Assembly (NCBI GenBank): GCA_913062675.1
Contig: CAJXWR010000002.1
Coordinates: 1 to 64,000 of the forward strand
Direction: 5' to 3'
DNA: 64,000 nucleotides
Source of the DNA: an uncultured Trueperaceae bacterium
GTDB taxonomy: Bacteria > Deinococcota > Deinococci > Deinococcales > Trueperaceae
Shown: positions 49,459-57,832 of the stretch, in pieces
Numbering within the stretch: the first letter of the stretch is position 1
Layout: every line of letters begins with the position of its first letter
Notes under the pieces: model-generated
Seen by the model: only the letters and a program-made list of their open reading frames with translations
The model's database searches: none
What the model was told of the DNA's origin: nothing
Program-made: the position numbers and the translations under genes

Positions 49459-50228
49459 GCGGTCTCCCTCCCCCCATTCACGCGCACGTCGGGTAAACCG
49501 TGAAGCGCACGAATGCGCGCCTCCACCCCGGCCACGTTCACCTCCGGCGTCGGCGCGGTCCCCCCAAGGTGCAGCCACTCGGTCGCTTCGACCCACCCCA
49601 CCTCCAGACCCGCCTCGATCATGCGCTGCAGGTTGTGCAACATGCGAACCTCCCCATTCTCCGCGACGTCCGTCATGCCCGCCATCACGCTCCGCGGCAG
49701 TTTCCAAACGCCCACGTCGTACCGGTCGCTCGAACCCTGGAACGCCCGCACGATCCGCTCCCCCTCCACGTCCACGCGTACCGTCGGGTTCTCCCCCGGG
49801 TGCGCCGGCGCGAGCGTCAACACGGTCTCGCTGGGGTGCGCCGCCAAGGCGGCGAACTGCTCCGCCTTCACGTAGCCATCGGCAAGCCACATCAGCCAAG
49901 GCACGGTCGTTGCCTCCCCCCACCCCGCCGTCGCCTCCGCCGCGAGCGCCAAGGCATGCCCCGTCCCTCGTGGGTCCTCCTGCTCGACGTACGTCACCTC
50001 GAGCCCATCGACCTCACCGCCAAAGAAGGCTTTCACCTGCTCCCCGTGATGCCCCACGATCAACACCAACCGGTCACGACCCGGCGTGACCGCACCACTC
50101 GCCAGCAGGTTCTCCACGCTGAACGCCAGGAATGGCTTCAAGCCAATCGGGTACATGCACTTCTGCAAGTACCGCCCGAGCTCCCCGAAGCGCGTGCCCT
50201 TGCCCGCCGCGAGGCACAACGCGTTCAC
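49455..50228 (-). CDS. Sugar-1-phosphate nucleotidyltransferase
   Basis: 257-residue NTP_transferase. The N-terminal ALCLAAGKGTRFGE is the GxGTRx nucleotide-binding signature, with the QKCMYPIGLKPFL Lys motif, and DPRGTGHALALAAEA and LMWLADGYV (metal Asp) following. It lacks a hexapeptide acyltransferase tail. It probably uses the product of the adjacent GHMP kinase. The GTG at 50228 overlaps the 6-phosphogluconate dehydrogenase stop (GTGA); longer frame upstream is inside that gene. Confidence 0.85.
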   Translation of the reverse strand: MNALCLAAGKGTRFGELGRYLQKCMYPIGLKPFLAFSVENLLASGAVTPGRDRLVLIVGHHGEQVKAFFGGEVDGLEVTYVEQEDPRGTGHALALAAEATAGWGEATTVPWLMWLADGYVKAEQFAALAAHPSETVLTLAPAHPGENPTVRVDVEGERIVRAFQGSSDRYDVGVWKLPRSVMAGMTDVAENGEVRMLHNLQRMIEAGLEVGWVEATEWLHLGGTAPTPEVNVAGVEARIRALHGLPDVRVNGGRETA

Positions 50229-51691
50229 GACGCGCCTTCGTCCCGCTCCCGCACGGCACCCAACCAATCGAAATGCTCGAAGTCGCCCCGCGCGCCACTG
50301 ACCCGCTCGAACGTGTGCGCACCAAAGTAGTCGCGTTGCGCCTGAATCAGGTTCGCCGGCCCTCGCGCCGTGCGGTAGCCATCGAAGTACGCCAGGGCGG
50401 CCGACAGGGTGGGCACCGCCACCCCGTGCTCCACGGCGCGCGCCACCGTCCGCCGCCACCCTGCCTGCACCCGTTGCAGCGCATCTGCGAAGAACGGGGC
50501 GTGCAGCAAGCTCGGGAGGGAAGGGTCCGTCCGGTACGCGGCCGTGATGTCGTCCAGGAAGCGACTCCGAATGATGCAACCACCCCGCCAGATCGAAGCG
50601 GCGGCCGCCACGTCGAGCGACCAACCGTACGCCTCCGCCGCCCGCGCCAGCATCTCGAGGCCCTGCGCGTACGCCACGATCTTGCTGCCGTACAAGGCAT
50701 CGTGCAAGTCGGCAATCACGGCCTCCGCATCGTCGTTAGTGTGCGTCTCAGGACCCGTGAAGAGCTGCGCCGCCGCCGCCCGCTGCTCCACCCGCGCCGA
50801 AACCGAGCGCGCCGCCACCGCCTCGGCCACCACCGTGAAGGGAGCGCCGAGCTCGAAGGCGGACACCGCCGTCCAGCGTCCCGTCCCCTTCTCACCCGCC
50901 GCGTCCAGCACGTCATCGACGAGAGGCTCGCCGGTCGCATCGCGCGTCGCGAGAATGTCGCTCGTAATGCGAATCAGGTAACTCTCGAGCGGCCCTTCGT
51001 TCCAGCGAGCGAACGTCGCAGACATGGCCTCCGCGTCGAGCGCCAGGCCGCGCCTCATGACGTCGTACACCTCGGCGATCATCTGCATGTCGGCATACTC
51101 GATGCCGTTATGCACCATCTTCACGAAGTGGCCTGCGCCATCCTCTCCCAGCCAGGCGATGCACGGTGCGCCATCCGGCGCGCGGGCGGCCATCGACGCG
51201 AGCATCGGTGCGACGCGCGCATACGCCTCCTGGTCGCCCCCAGGCATGAGGCTCGGCCCGTGACGCGCTCCCTCCTCGCCCCCCGAGACGCCCACGCCCA
51301 GGAAGGCGAACCCGCGTTCGGCAAGGGTCTCGGCACGACGGCGCGTGTCGAGGTAGTGGCTGTTGCCCCCATCGATTACGAGGTCACCCTCGTCGAGGTG
51401 CTCCATCAGCATGGCGATCGTGTCGTCCACCACGTCGCCTGCCTTCACCATCAACAGGATCGTTCTCGGTGCCGGCAAGGCGTCGACGAGGGATGCGACG
51501 TCCGGGGCCACGTGCAGCTGCGCGTCGGCTTGCGCATGCTGCTCGAAGGAGTCACGCACCTCGGCGTACGCGTCGTACGCCACGACGCGCACGCCATGGT
51601 CACGAGCGTTCAGCGCAAGGTTGCGCCCCATCACGCCAAGGCCCACCACCCCGAGCGTGGCGTCAGCTGGGGGCGTCGATGAAGCGCTCAC
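50225..51691 (-). CDS. gnd: 6-phosphogluconate dehydrogenase (decarboxylating)
   Basis: 488-residue pentose-phosphate-pathway enzyme that makes ribulose-5-phosphate, CO2 and NADPH. The NADP-binding motif is VVGLGVMGRNLALNARDHG (~residues 14-32), the signature is VIDGGNSHYLDT, and the active-site block is GAGHFVKMVHNGIEYADMQ with catalytic Lys and Asn. The GRWTAVSAFELG block and the helical C-terminal domain are complete. GTG 51691 has GAAGG about 7 nt upstream. It is the first gene of the operon with the nucleotidyltransferase, kinase and crcB. Confidence 0.95.
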   Translation of the reverse strand: MSASSTPPADATLGVVGLGVMGRNLALNARDHGVRVVAYDAYAEVRDSFEQHAQADAQLHVAPDVASLVDALPAPRTILLMVKAGDVVDDTIAMLMEHLDEGDLVIDGGNSHYLDTRRRAETLAERGFAFLGVGVSGGEEGARHGPSLMPGGDQEAYARVAPMLASMAARAPDGAPCIAWLGEDGAGHFVKMVHNGIEYADMQMIAEVYDVMRRGLALDAEAMSATFARWNEGPLESYLIRITSDILATRDATGEPLVDDVLDAAGEKGTGRWTAVSAFELGAPFTVVAEAVAARSVSARVEQRAAAAQLFTGPETHTNDDAEAVIADLHDALYGSKIVAYAQGLEMLARAAEAYGWSLDVAAAASIWRGGCIIRSRFLDDITAAYRTDPSLPSLLHAPFFADALQRVQAGWRRTVARAVEHGVAVPTLSAALAYFDGYRTARGPANLIQAQRDYFGAHTFERVSGARGDFEHFDWLGAVRERDEGAS

Positions 51692-51845
51692 GCGCGAACC
51701 TTCAGATTGGGGACGAAAGGAATCGGCTTCACGTTCCCTAGCCTATCGCCTGCCGTGACGCCTCGGTCGTACCCGTCGTCCCCTTACCAAACGTTCGGGG
51801 GGTTCGCCAAGGTCACAGGACCCAGCACGTCCAAGGGGGCTTGCG

Positions 51846-51851
51846 TACCCT
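51846..51851 (+). promoter_or_regulatory. -10 box of candidate leaderless promoter
   Basis: TACCCT, 7 nt before the ATG at 51859, matching the spacing seen at other leaderless candidates in the window. Confidence 0.4.
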
Positions 51852-51858
51852 AGACGCC

Positions 51859-51954
51859 ATGCGCGTCTCGACGTCCCTTCGGCGTTCCCACCATCCAGGC
51901 GGTCGAGCCTGGACGCCGCACGCTGAGCACCTCGACGCCTCGTCGATCGATTAG
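51859..51954 (+). CDS. 31-codon leader ORF upstream of the CPA2 antiporter (tentative)
   Basis: Small open frame encoding a basic, His/Ser-rich peptide (start MRVSTSLRRSHHPGG, end DASSID) with a leaderless-type -10. It ends 119 nt before the antiporter start. Within it are a two-part hairpin (CGGCGT/ACGCCG plus CCAGG/CCTGG, 51880-51918) and an AGACGC/GCGTCT pairing (51852-51868). It could be a regulatory leader peptide or just part of a structured 5' UTR. No homologue was recognised. Confidence 0.35.
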   Translation: MRVSTSLRRSHHPGGRAWTPHAEHLDASSID

Positions 51955-52073
51955 GCCTGCGCGTCTAGCCCCGTTGGACCGCGCACCGCGCGGCTCGTTC
52001 GCCCCCACAACCCGTTCCGTTCCCATCTCGCCTTTCCATCCCCAAGCCGCATCGCGGCTCCCTGGAGGTCGTC

Positions 52074-53846
52074 ATGGATCTACCCATTCTCGACATCCTC
52101 GCCATTCTCGTCGCCGCCTTCGTCGGCGGTCGACTCGCCCAACGCCTCGGCTACCCCTCCGTCCTCGGAGAACTCGCCGCCGGCATTCTGCTTGGCCCTC
52201 CACTCCTCGGACTTCTCGAGGGTGGTGAGGCCATTGCTGTGCTCGCCGAGGTCGGCGTCCTGCTGATGATGCTGTACATCGGCATGGAGATCGACCCCCG
52301 CGAACTCGGTAAGGCTAGTCGGGGCGGCATTCTCGCTGCGCTCGGTGGCTTCATCGTCCCCTTTGGCCTCGGCTACTGGGTGGTCACCGCATCGGGTGGC
52401 ACGCCCATCGCAGGGGTGTTCGTCGGCATGGCGATGGGGGTCACGTCGCTCGCCACGAAGTCCCGCATCCTCGTCGACCTGCGCATCCTCGACACCCGCA
52501 TCGCGCACGTGATGATGGCGGGAGCGTTGATTGCCGACACCCTCTCGCTCCTCATCTTCGCGGGCATCACGAGCGTCGTCGCGGTCGGCAGCCTCGACTT
52601 TGCGGGCGTGGCGTGGATTGCCTTCAAGGTCGTCGTGTTCTTCGCGGCGGCGTGGATCATCGGCGTGCGCGTTCTCCCGGCCGGTTGGCGCGCCCTGCAA
52701 AGCCGTGGCATGGACCGCTCGGCTGCCGTGCCCCTCGTCCTGCTCGTGGCCTTCGCTTTCGCCGAGGGGGCGCACCTCGCCGGGTTGCACGGAATTCTGG
52801 GAACGTTCGTCGCCGGTCTTGCGCTCCGGGAGGCGATTGGGGAGCGCCGCCTGTCGCACGACCTGACCGGTCTCGTGCGCGACGTGTCGCTCGGCTTCCT
52901 CGCGCCCGTCTTCTTCGTCACCGCAGGGTTCGAGGTGACGTTCGGCGTGTTCACCGAGGCGCCTGGTTTGCTGTTCGCCGTCATCGTGCTCGCCACGCTC
53001 GGCAAGATCTTGGGGACCGCCCTCGCCTACCTTCCGACCGGCTACGGCTGGCGGGAGGGGGTCGTGCTCGGGGCGGGCATGAATGGTCGGGGTGCCGTCG
53101 AGATCATCATTGCCGGCATCGGTCTGCAGGCTGGCATCATCGACCGCACCATCTTCTCGATTCTCGTCTTCATGGCCATCGCGACCACGGCGACCGTACC
53201 GCTGTTCCTGACGTGGGGCGTGCGTTGGCTTCAGGACCGGGGTGAACTCGTGCGCAGCGATGGCCGTTCGGGCACGATCGTCGTCGGCGCAGGTCCGCTG
53301 GCGCGGCACGTGGCGAGCCTCCTCGCGCGGGGCGGGTGCGTCACGGTGATCGATCGCAACGCCGAAGCGATCGACGCAGCGCAGGTGAAGGGGCTCGAGG
53401 CGGTCCAGGGGGACGCGCTCGATGCGGTGGTGCTCCAGGAGGCGGGCGTCGAGGATGCCGGCCGGGTGGTGGCGCTGACCGCGAACCCGGAGGTGAACGT
53501 GTTGTCGGTGCAACGGGCGCGCGAACGGTGGCTCGTTCCGGAGGTCGTCGCCCTCCTCCCGAAGGAGGAGGATGGGGGCTTGTACAAGGTGATGGATGCG
53601 CTCGATGGGTACGTGGCGTTCGCACGCGCCACCGACGTCGCCGCCTGGGATGCGGCCGTGGCGTCGGGTGCGGTGCGGGAGACGGAACTCGACGTGGGGT
53701 CGAGCGAGGAGGACGTCGCAGCCGCCTCGCGCACGATTGCGGATGGTGAGGCGCTTCCGATCGTGGTTCGGCGTGGTGACGGGGTGATTCCGTTCGCTGG
53801 TCCGCTCGAGGCGGGGGACCGCGTGGTGCTTCTCGAACGCGTCTAG
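52074..53846 (+). CDS. CPA2-family monovalent cation:proton antiporter with TrkA-N domain
   Basis: 590 residues. Residues ~1-385 contain about twelve membrane helices of the KefB/CPA2 (Na+/H+ or K+/H+) exchanger fold, including LGELAAGILLGPPLLG and ATKSRILVDLRIL. Residues ~398-515 are a TrkA-N/RCK domain (TIVVGAGPLARHVASLLARGG...VIDRN) that binds NAD(H) or nucleotides to gate transport, and ~520-590 are a TrkA-C-like tail. ATG 52074 has GGAGG 5 nt upstream. It probably extrudes K+ or Na+ under regulatory control. Confidence 0.9.
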   Translation: MDLPILDILAILVAAFVGGRLAQRLGYPSVLGELAAGILLGPPLLGLLEGGEAIAVLAEVGVLLMMLYIGMEIDPRELGKASRGGILAALGGFIVPFGLGYWVVTASGGTPIAGVFVGMAMGVTSLATKSRILVDLRILDTRIAHVMMAGALIADTLSLLIFAGITSVVAVGSLDFAGVAWIAFKVVVFFAAAWIIGVRVLPAGWRALQSRGMDRSAAVPLVLLVAFAFAEGAHLAGLHGILGTFVAGLALREAIGERRLSHDLTGLVRDVSLGFLAPVFFVTAGFEVTFGVFTEAPGLLFAVIVLATLGKILGTALAYLPTGYGWREGVVLGAGMNGRGAVEIIIAGIGLQAGIIDRTIFSILVFMAIATTATVPLFLTWGVRWLQDRGELVRSDGRSGTIVVGAGPLARHVASLLARGGCVTVIDRNAEAIDAAQVKGLEAVQGDALDAVVLQEAGVEDAGRVVALTANPEVNVLSVQRARERWLVPEVVALLPKEEDGGLYKVMDALDGYVAFARATDVAAWDAAVASGAVRETELDVGSSEEDVAAASRTIADGEALPIVVRRGDGVIPFAGPLEAGDRVVLLERV

Positions 53847-53873
53847 CGACGCCGGGCGGAAGCCAACAAAGGT

Positions 53874-53917
53874 GCGAGCGCGCCGTGTGTCGGTCCTGAG
53901 GCACACGGCGCGCTCGC
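53874..53917. terminator. Bidirectional hairpin between the antiporter and the SDR-fold gene
   Basis: A 16-bp perfect stem (53874-53889 with 53902-53917) with a 12-nt loop, 27 nt after the antiporter stop. It has no strong U-tract on either strand. A second small stem (54001-54007 with 54010-54016) lies closer to the SDR gene end. Confidence 0.55.
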
Positions 53918-54034
53918 GTTGCGGAGAGAGAGGGAGAAACCGTCTCGTCTACGTCCCGTCCCTACGTGCGCGAGGGTAGCCGGGTTGGCTGCCGGGAGGC
54001 AGGGACGAACGTCCCTCACGCCCCACCTGCATGG

Positions 54035-54736
54035 TCAGCGGGGCGGGTGCACGGGGATTTCGAGCTGGCGACCCCCCTCGCCCGACAAGGCAGCGGCGCG
54101 GAAGGCACGGCCGATGGCGGCCGGCGTGATCCAGTTTTCCGGGCCAAACGTGGGCAGCTTCGCGCGGCTCGTGGGGCTGTCGACGTTGCCGAGCGGCGTG
54201 ATGATGGAGACGGTGACGTTGCTGCCTGCAAGTTCAGCGTCGAGCGACCGCAGCAAGTTGGCGCCCGCACCCTTGGCGGCGGCGAAGAGCGTTGCGCCAG
54301 GAAGACCCCCGTGGAACGCCTGGCGAGCGCCGAGACCGGCGATGAACGCTTCGGGTTGCGCGCGGAGGTGGGGGAGGAACGCCTGCAGCGTGTGGAAGAG
54401 GGTGCGCACGTGGCTGTCGAAGACCGCGTCGAAATCCTCGGATGCCGCGTCCTCGAGCCGTCCAGCGATCACGTCGCCCACGAGGTGAATCAGGCCGTCG
54501 ATGCGCCCCATGCGCTGCAGGGCCGCTTGGGCAGCGCGCTCGGCGCTCTCGCGCGTCAGCAGGTTCTCCTCGATGGCGAGCGTGCCGAACGACTGCGCGC
54601 GAGCGCGGATACGGACGGCGTCCCGGTCGATGAGGATGGGGCGCGCCCCATCCTCGACGAGGGCTTCCTCGACGGCGCCGGCGAGCGTGCCACCCGCGCC
54701 GGTGATGACGATGGCTTTGTCGCGAAGCGTTTTCAC
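54035..54736 (-). CDS. SDR-fold protein lacking the catalytic Tyr
   Basis: 233-residue Rossmann-fold protein of the short-chain dehydrogenase family. The cofactor loop is ITGAGGTLAGAVEEAL (residues ~9-24) and the DGLIHLVGDV segment is near residue 77. At the usual YxxxK site the sequence reads FAAAK (about residue 148), so Tyr is replaced by Phe while Lys stays, and the upstream catalytic Ser is not evident. It may be a non-catalytic NAD(P) binder or use another mechanism. GTG 54736 has GGGAG upstream. It lies 23 nt after the PEP carboxykinase gene in the same orientation. Confidence 0.75.
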   Translation of the reverse strand: MKTLRDKAIVITGAGGTLAGAVEEALVEDGARPILIDRDAVRIRARAQSFGTLAIEENLLTRESAERAAQAALQRMGRIDGLIHLVGDVIAGRLEDAASEDFDAVFDSHVRTLFHTLQAFLPHLRAQPEAFIAGLGARQAFHGGLPGATLFAAAKGAGANLLRSLDAELAGSNVTVSIITPLGNVDSPTSRAKLPTFGPENWITPAAIGRAFRAAALSGEGGRQLEIPVHPPR

Positions 54737-54759
54737 GCGTTTCTCCCGTTCTTGAATCG

Positions 54760-56367
54760 TCAGGTGCGTGCACCGGGGGCTGCAGCGAGCACCTCGGGTC
54801 TCACGTCGTTTTCGAACTGCTGGAAGTTCTCGCGGAACATGGCAGCGAGTTGGCTCGCCTGTTGGTCGTAGGCGTCGCGGTCGTCCCAGGTCCGGCGCGG
54901 GTCGAGTACCGTTGCGGGTACCGCCGGAACGTCGACGGGAATGTGCAGGCCGAAGGCGGGCTCCTGGCGGGTCTCGACGTCGTCGAGGCGGTGCTGGATT
55001 GCTGCGTTCAGCAATGCGCGGGTGTGCTGGATGGACATGCGGTGACCCACGCCGAACGGTCCGCCGCTCCAACCGGTGTTCACGAGCCAGCCTTGCGCGT
55101 CGTGCTCGCGCATCTTCTCGATGAGGAGGCGCGCGTACTCGGCGGGACGTCGCGGCATGAACGGCGCGCCGAAGCAGGCGCTGAAGGTGGCTTCGGGTTC
55201 GGTGACGCCACGCTCGGTCCCGGCGATCTTCGCGGTGTATCCCGAAAGGAAGTAGTACTCGACCTGTTCGAGGGTGAGTTTCGCGAGCGGGGGCAGCACG
55301 CCGAAGGCGTCGGCGGTGAGGAACACCACGTCGGTGGGGTGGCCGGCGTAGCCGACGAGGCTGGCGTTGCTGATGTGGCTGATGGGGTACGCGGCGCGCA
55401 TGTTCTGCGTCTTGCTCGTGTCCTCGAGGTTCACGCGGCGGGTTTCGGGATCGATCACGACGTTCTCGAGGATCGTGCCGAACGCGCGCGTGGTACCGAA
55501 GATCTCCGGTTCCGCCTCGGCGGAGAGGTTCTCGATCTTGGCGTAGCAGCCCCCCTCGAAGTTGAAGACACCGTCGTCGGACCAGCCGTGCTCGTCATCG
55601 CCGATCAGCGTGCGTTCGTGCGTGGCGGAGAGCGTGGTCTTGCCGGTGCCGGAAAGGCCGAAGAACACAGCGACCTCGTTGTCGGGGCCGACGTTGGCGC
55701 TGCAGTGCATGGGCATGACGCCGCGTTCGGGAAGTTCGAAGTTCATCATCGCGAACGCGCTCTTCTTCATCTCGCCGGCGTACTCCGTCGCGCCGATGAG
55801 GACGGTGCGGTCGCTGAGGTTCATGGCGACGACCGTTTCGGTGCGCGTTCCCATGGTGGCGGGGTCGGCGTGGAAGGAGGGCACGTTGAGGATCGTGTAG
55901 GCCGGGTCGTGCGTTTCGTAGGCGCGCCAGGTGGGGATGACGAACATGTTGCGAATAAAGAGGGCGTGCCAGGCGAATTCGGTGACGACGCGGACGGGCA
56001 CGCGGAAGTCGGGGTGCGTGCCGACGAAGACGTCTTGGATGAACAGGTCGCGACCCTGCGTGGCGTCGAGGATGCCGCGCTTGACGGCGGCGTAGTGATC
56101 GGGCGTCATGGGTTGGTTCACGGCGCCCCAGTCCACGGTGGCATCGCTGCGCGCGTCACGCACGATGAAGCGGTCCTTGGGGGAGCGGCCGGTGTAGCGC
56201 CCGGTATCGACTGCGAGGGGCCCCAGGTGCACGAGTTGACCTTCACCCTGGAGAAGGGCGTGGGTGTACAACTCGGCGGTGGTGAGGTTCCAGTGGATGG
56301 TGCCGGCATCGGTGATGCCGAAGGCTTCCAGAGATTCAGGTTTGGCGTGATGTCCTTGATGATGCAT
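54760..56367 (-). CDS. pckA: Phosphoenolpyruvate carboxykinase (ATP)
   Basis: 535-residue gluconeogenic enzyme catalysing oxaloacetate + ATP = PEP + CO2 + ADP. TGRSPKDRF (residues ~57-65) binds substrate. The kinase-1a P-loop is FFGLSGTGKTTLSA (~240-253), kinase-2 is GDDEHGWSDDGVFNFEGGCYAK, and the adenine site is in GLTEP-like 'GVTEPEATFSACFG'. ATG 56367 has GGAGG 5 nt upstream; the longer frame has no support. The N-terminus MHHQGHHA is unusually His-rich. It is the ATP-dependent, not GTP-dependent, family. Confidence 0.95.
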   Translation of the reverse strand: MHHQGHHAKPESLEAFGITDAGTIHWNLTTAELYTHALLQGEGQLVHLGPLAVDTGRYTGRSPKDRFIVRDARSDATVDWGAVNQPMTPDHYAAVKRGILDATQGRDLFIQDVFVGTHPDFRVPVRVVTEFAWHALFIRNMFVIPTWRAYETHDPAYTILNVPSFHADPATMGTRTETVVAMNLSDRTVLIGATEYAGEMKKSAFAMMNFELPERGVMPMHCSANVGPDNEVAVFFGLSGTGKTTLSATHERTLIGDDEHGWSDDGVFNFEGGCYAKIENLSAEAEPEIFGTTRAFGTILENVVIDPETRRVNLEDTSKTQNMRAAYPISHISNASLVGYAGHPTDVVFLTADAFGVLPPLAKLTLEQVEYYFLSGYTAKIAGTERGVTEPEATFSACFGAPFMPRRPAEYARLLIEKMREHDAQGWLVNTGWSGGPFGVGHRMSIQHTRALLNAAIQHRLDDVETRQEPAFGLHIPVDVPAVPATVLDPRRTWDDRDAYDQQASQLAAMFRENFQQFENDVRPEVLAAAPGART

Positions 56368-56602
56368 TTCCACCTCCGCACCCCGCGTGTTCGACGTCGT
56401 GACGTCCAGGCGACGCGGGGCTGCATCCGCCGTTGGGAATGCGAGACGTTGCCTGGTTCGGCGCTCAAGATCGCGTTTGCCGCATGAGCGTACCGCAATC
56501 GCCGTGTGATTCTGCAGGGACGAACGGCCATGGCGTGGATGGGGAGCCGTGGAGTCGATAGAGGGACCGACGTGACCCGTGGTCTCGAACGTGGATTCGT
56601 CG
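56368..56602. other. Divergent intergenic region between pckA and the amidohydrolase
   Basis: About 235 nt without a supported gene. It must hold the pckA promoter, but no good σ70 match was recognised there. Confidence 0.4.
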
Positions 56603-56608
56603 TACCGT
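56603..56608 (+). promoter_or_regulatory. -10 box of probable leaderless promoter (amidohydrolase)
   Basis: TACCGT, 6 nt before ATG 56615. Confidence 0.5.
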
Positions 56609-56614
56609 CGTTGC

Positions 56615-57832
56615 ATGTCGCTACTTCTGGTCGCTCGCTGGGTCGTCAATGCAGAGGGTACGCAACTTCTTTCGGATCACGGGGTTTGGATCGATGGAGA
56701 CACGATCGTCTCGGTCGGGCCCGTGTCGGAGCTACGGCCGAGCGCTGCTCGCGTCCTCGATCTTGGTGAGGTGACGCTTCTTCCAGGCTTCGTGGACGCG
56801 CATACGCACGTGTCGGTGCGACCCGGAGAGGGCGATCAGCATGGCCAGTTGGCGCGACCGCCGGCATGGTTGGCGTTTCGGGGCGCGCGGAACCTCGAGG
56901 CGATGCTCGCCTCCGGCGTGACGACGGCGCGCATCATGGGTGAGCCTGCGGCCATCGACTTCGCTGCGAAGGCGTTGGTCTCGTCGGGTGACTTGATGGG
57001 CCCTTCGCTGCGCGTGGCGGGGGAAGCCTTGTCGGCAACCCATGGGCATGGCGTTGCGTTGGGTGTTGCCGATGGCGTGGAGGGGGTTCGCCTTGCCGTT
57101 CGTCGCAACCTCGCGGCGGGTGCAGATCACGTCAAGTTCTTCATGACGGGAGGCGTGTCGAGCTCGAGCGGTCGTCTCTTCGACCACCATTATCGGCGCG
57201 AGGAGGTGCGCGCCATCGTCGACGAGGCGCATCGGGTGGGTCGACGCGTCGCGGTGCATGCGCATGGTGGGCCGGGCGTGTCGATCTGCGCCGAGGAGGG
57301 CGTCGATTCAATCGAGCACGGCAGCCTCCTAACCGACGAGAACGTGGCGTTGATGGTGAAGCATGGCACGTCCCTCGTGCTGACGAAGTCGATCGCCCAC
57401 CATCCTGAGGGCATCGAACGAGGGGACGCGTCGTCGCCTACCGTGCTCAGCAAGTTGATGGAGGCGCGCAAGGCGGATGAGGCGTCGTTCGAGCGGGTGC
57501 GCCAGGCGGGGTTGCGGTTTGCCTTAGGAACCGATGCGATGCACGGGTTCTTTGGCGAAGAGATTGGGTGGCTCGTGGACCGCGGGGTCCCGGCGCCCGA
57601 GGCGTTCCTTGCGGCGACGTGGGAGGGTGCGCGCGTGCTGGGGGAGGAGGATACGGTGGGTCGCTTGCAGGAAGGATTCAAAGCTGACGTGGTGGCGCTG
57701 ACGGGCAACGCGTTCGAAGCGCCGCGTGAGGCGCTTGCGGGGATTCGGTGGGTGATGCGGGGCGGCCGATCGTTCGACGTGACCGGCCGCCTTGGCGAAG
57801 GTCGGGTCTTACCGCGCCCAGACTTCGTCTAG
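56615..57832 (+). CDS. Metal-dependent amidohydrolase (imidazolonepropionase/prolidase-like)
   Basis: 405-residue TIM-barrel hydrolase. The metal ligands include GFVDAHTH (residues ~61-68), a likely carbamylated or bridging Lys in DHVKFFMTGG, His in VAVHAHGG and SIEHGSLL, and Asp in ALGTDAMHG. It is related to Xaa-Arg/Xaa-Pro dipeptidase-like amidohydrolases, which cleave dipeptides or acyl-amino acids. ATG 56615 is leaderless-type. Its 3' end overlaps the convergent dipeptidase by 24 bp. With its neighbours it belongs to a peptide/amino-acid catabolic cluster. Confidence 0.86.
   Translation: MSLLLVARWVVNAEGTQLLSDHGVWIDGDTIVSVGPVSELRPSAARVLDLGEVTLLPGFVDAHTHVSVRPGEGDQHGQLARPPAWLAFRGARNLEAMLASGVTTARIMGEPAAIDFAAKALVSSGDLMGPSLRVAGEALSATHGHGVALGVADGVEGVRLAVRRNLAAGADHVKFFMTGGVSSSSGRLFDHHYRREEVRAIVDEAHRVGRRVAVHAHGGPGVSICAEEGVDSIEHGSLLTDENVALMVKHGTSLVLTKSIAHHPEGIERGDASSPTVLSKLMEARKADEASFERVRQAGLRFALGTDAMHGFFGEEIGWLVDRGVPAPEAFLAATWEGARVLGEEDTVGRLQEGFKADVVALTGNAFEAPREALAGIRWVMRGGRSFDVTGRLGEGRVLPRPDFV

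Noticed and set aside
54035..55072. Extended start of the SDR-fold protein and of PEP carboxykinase (to 56649)
   Set aside because: The extensions overlap neighbouring coding or promoter DNA, lack homology, and good SDs precede the shorter starts.
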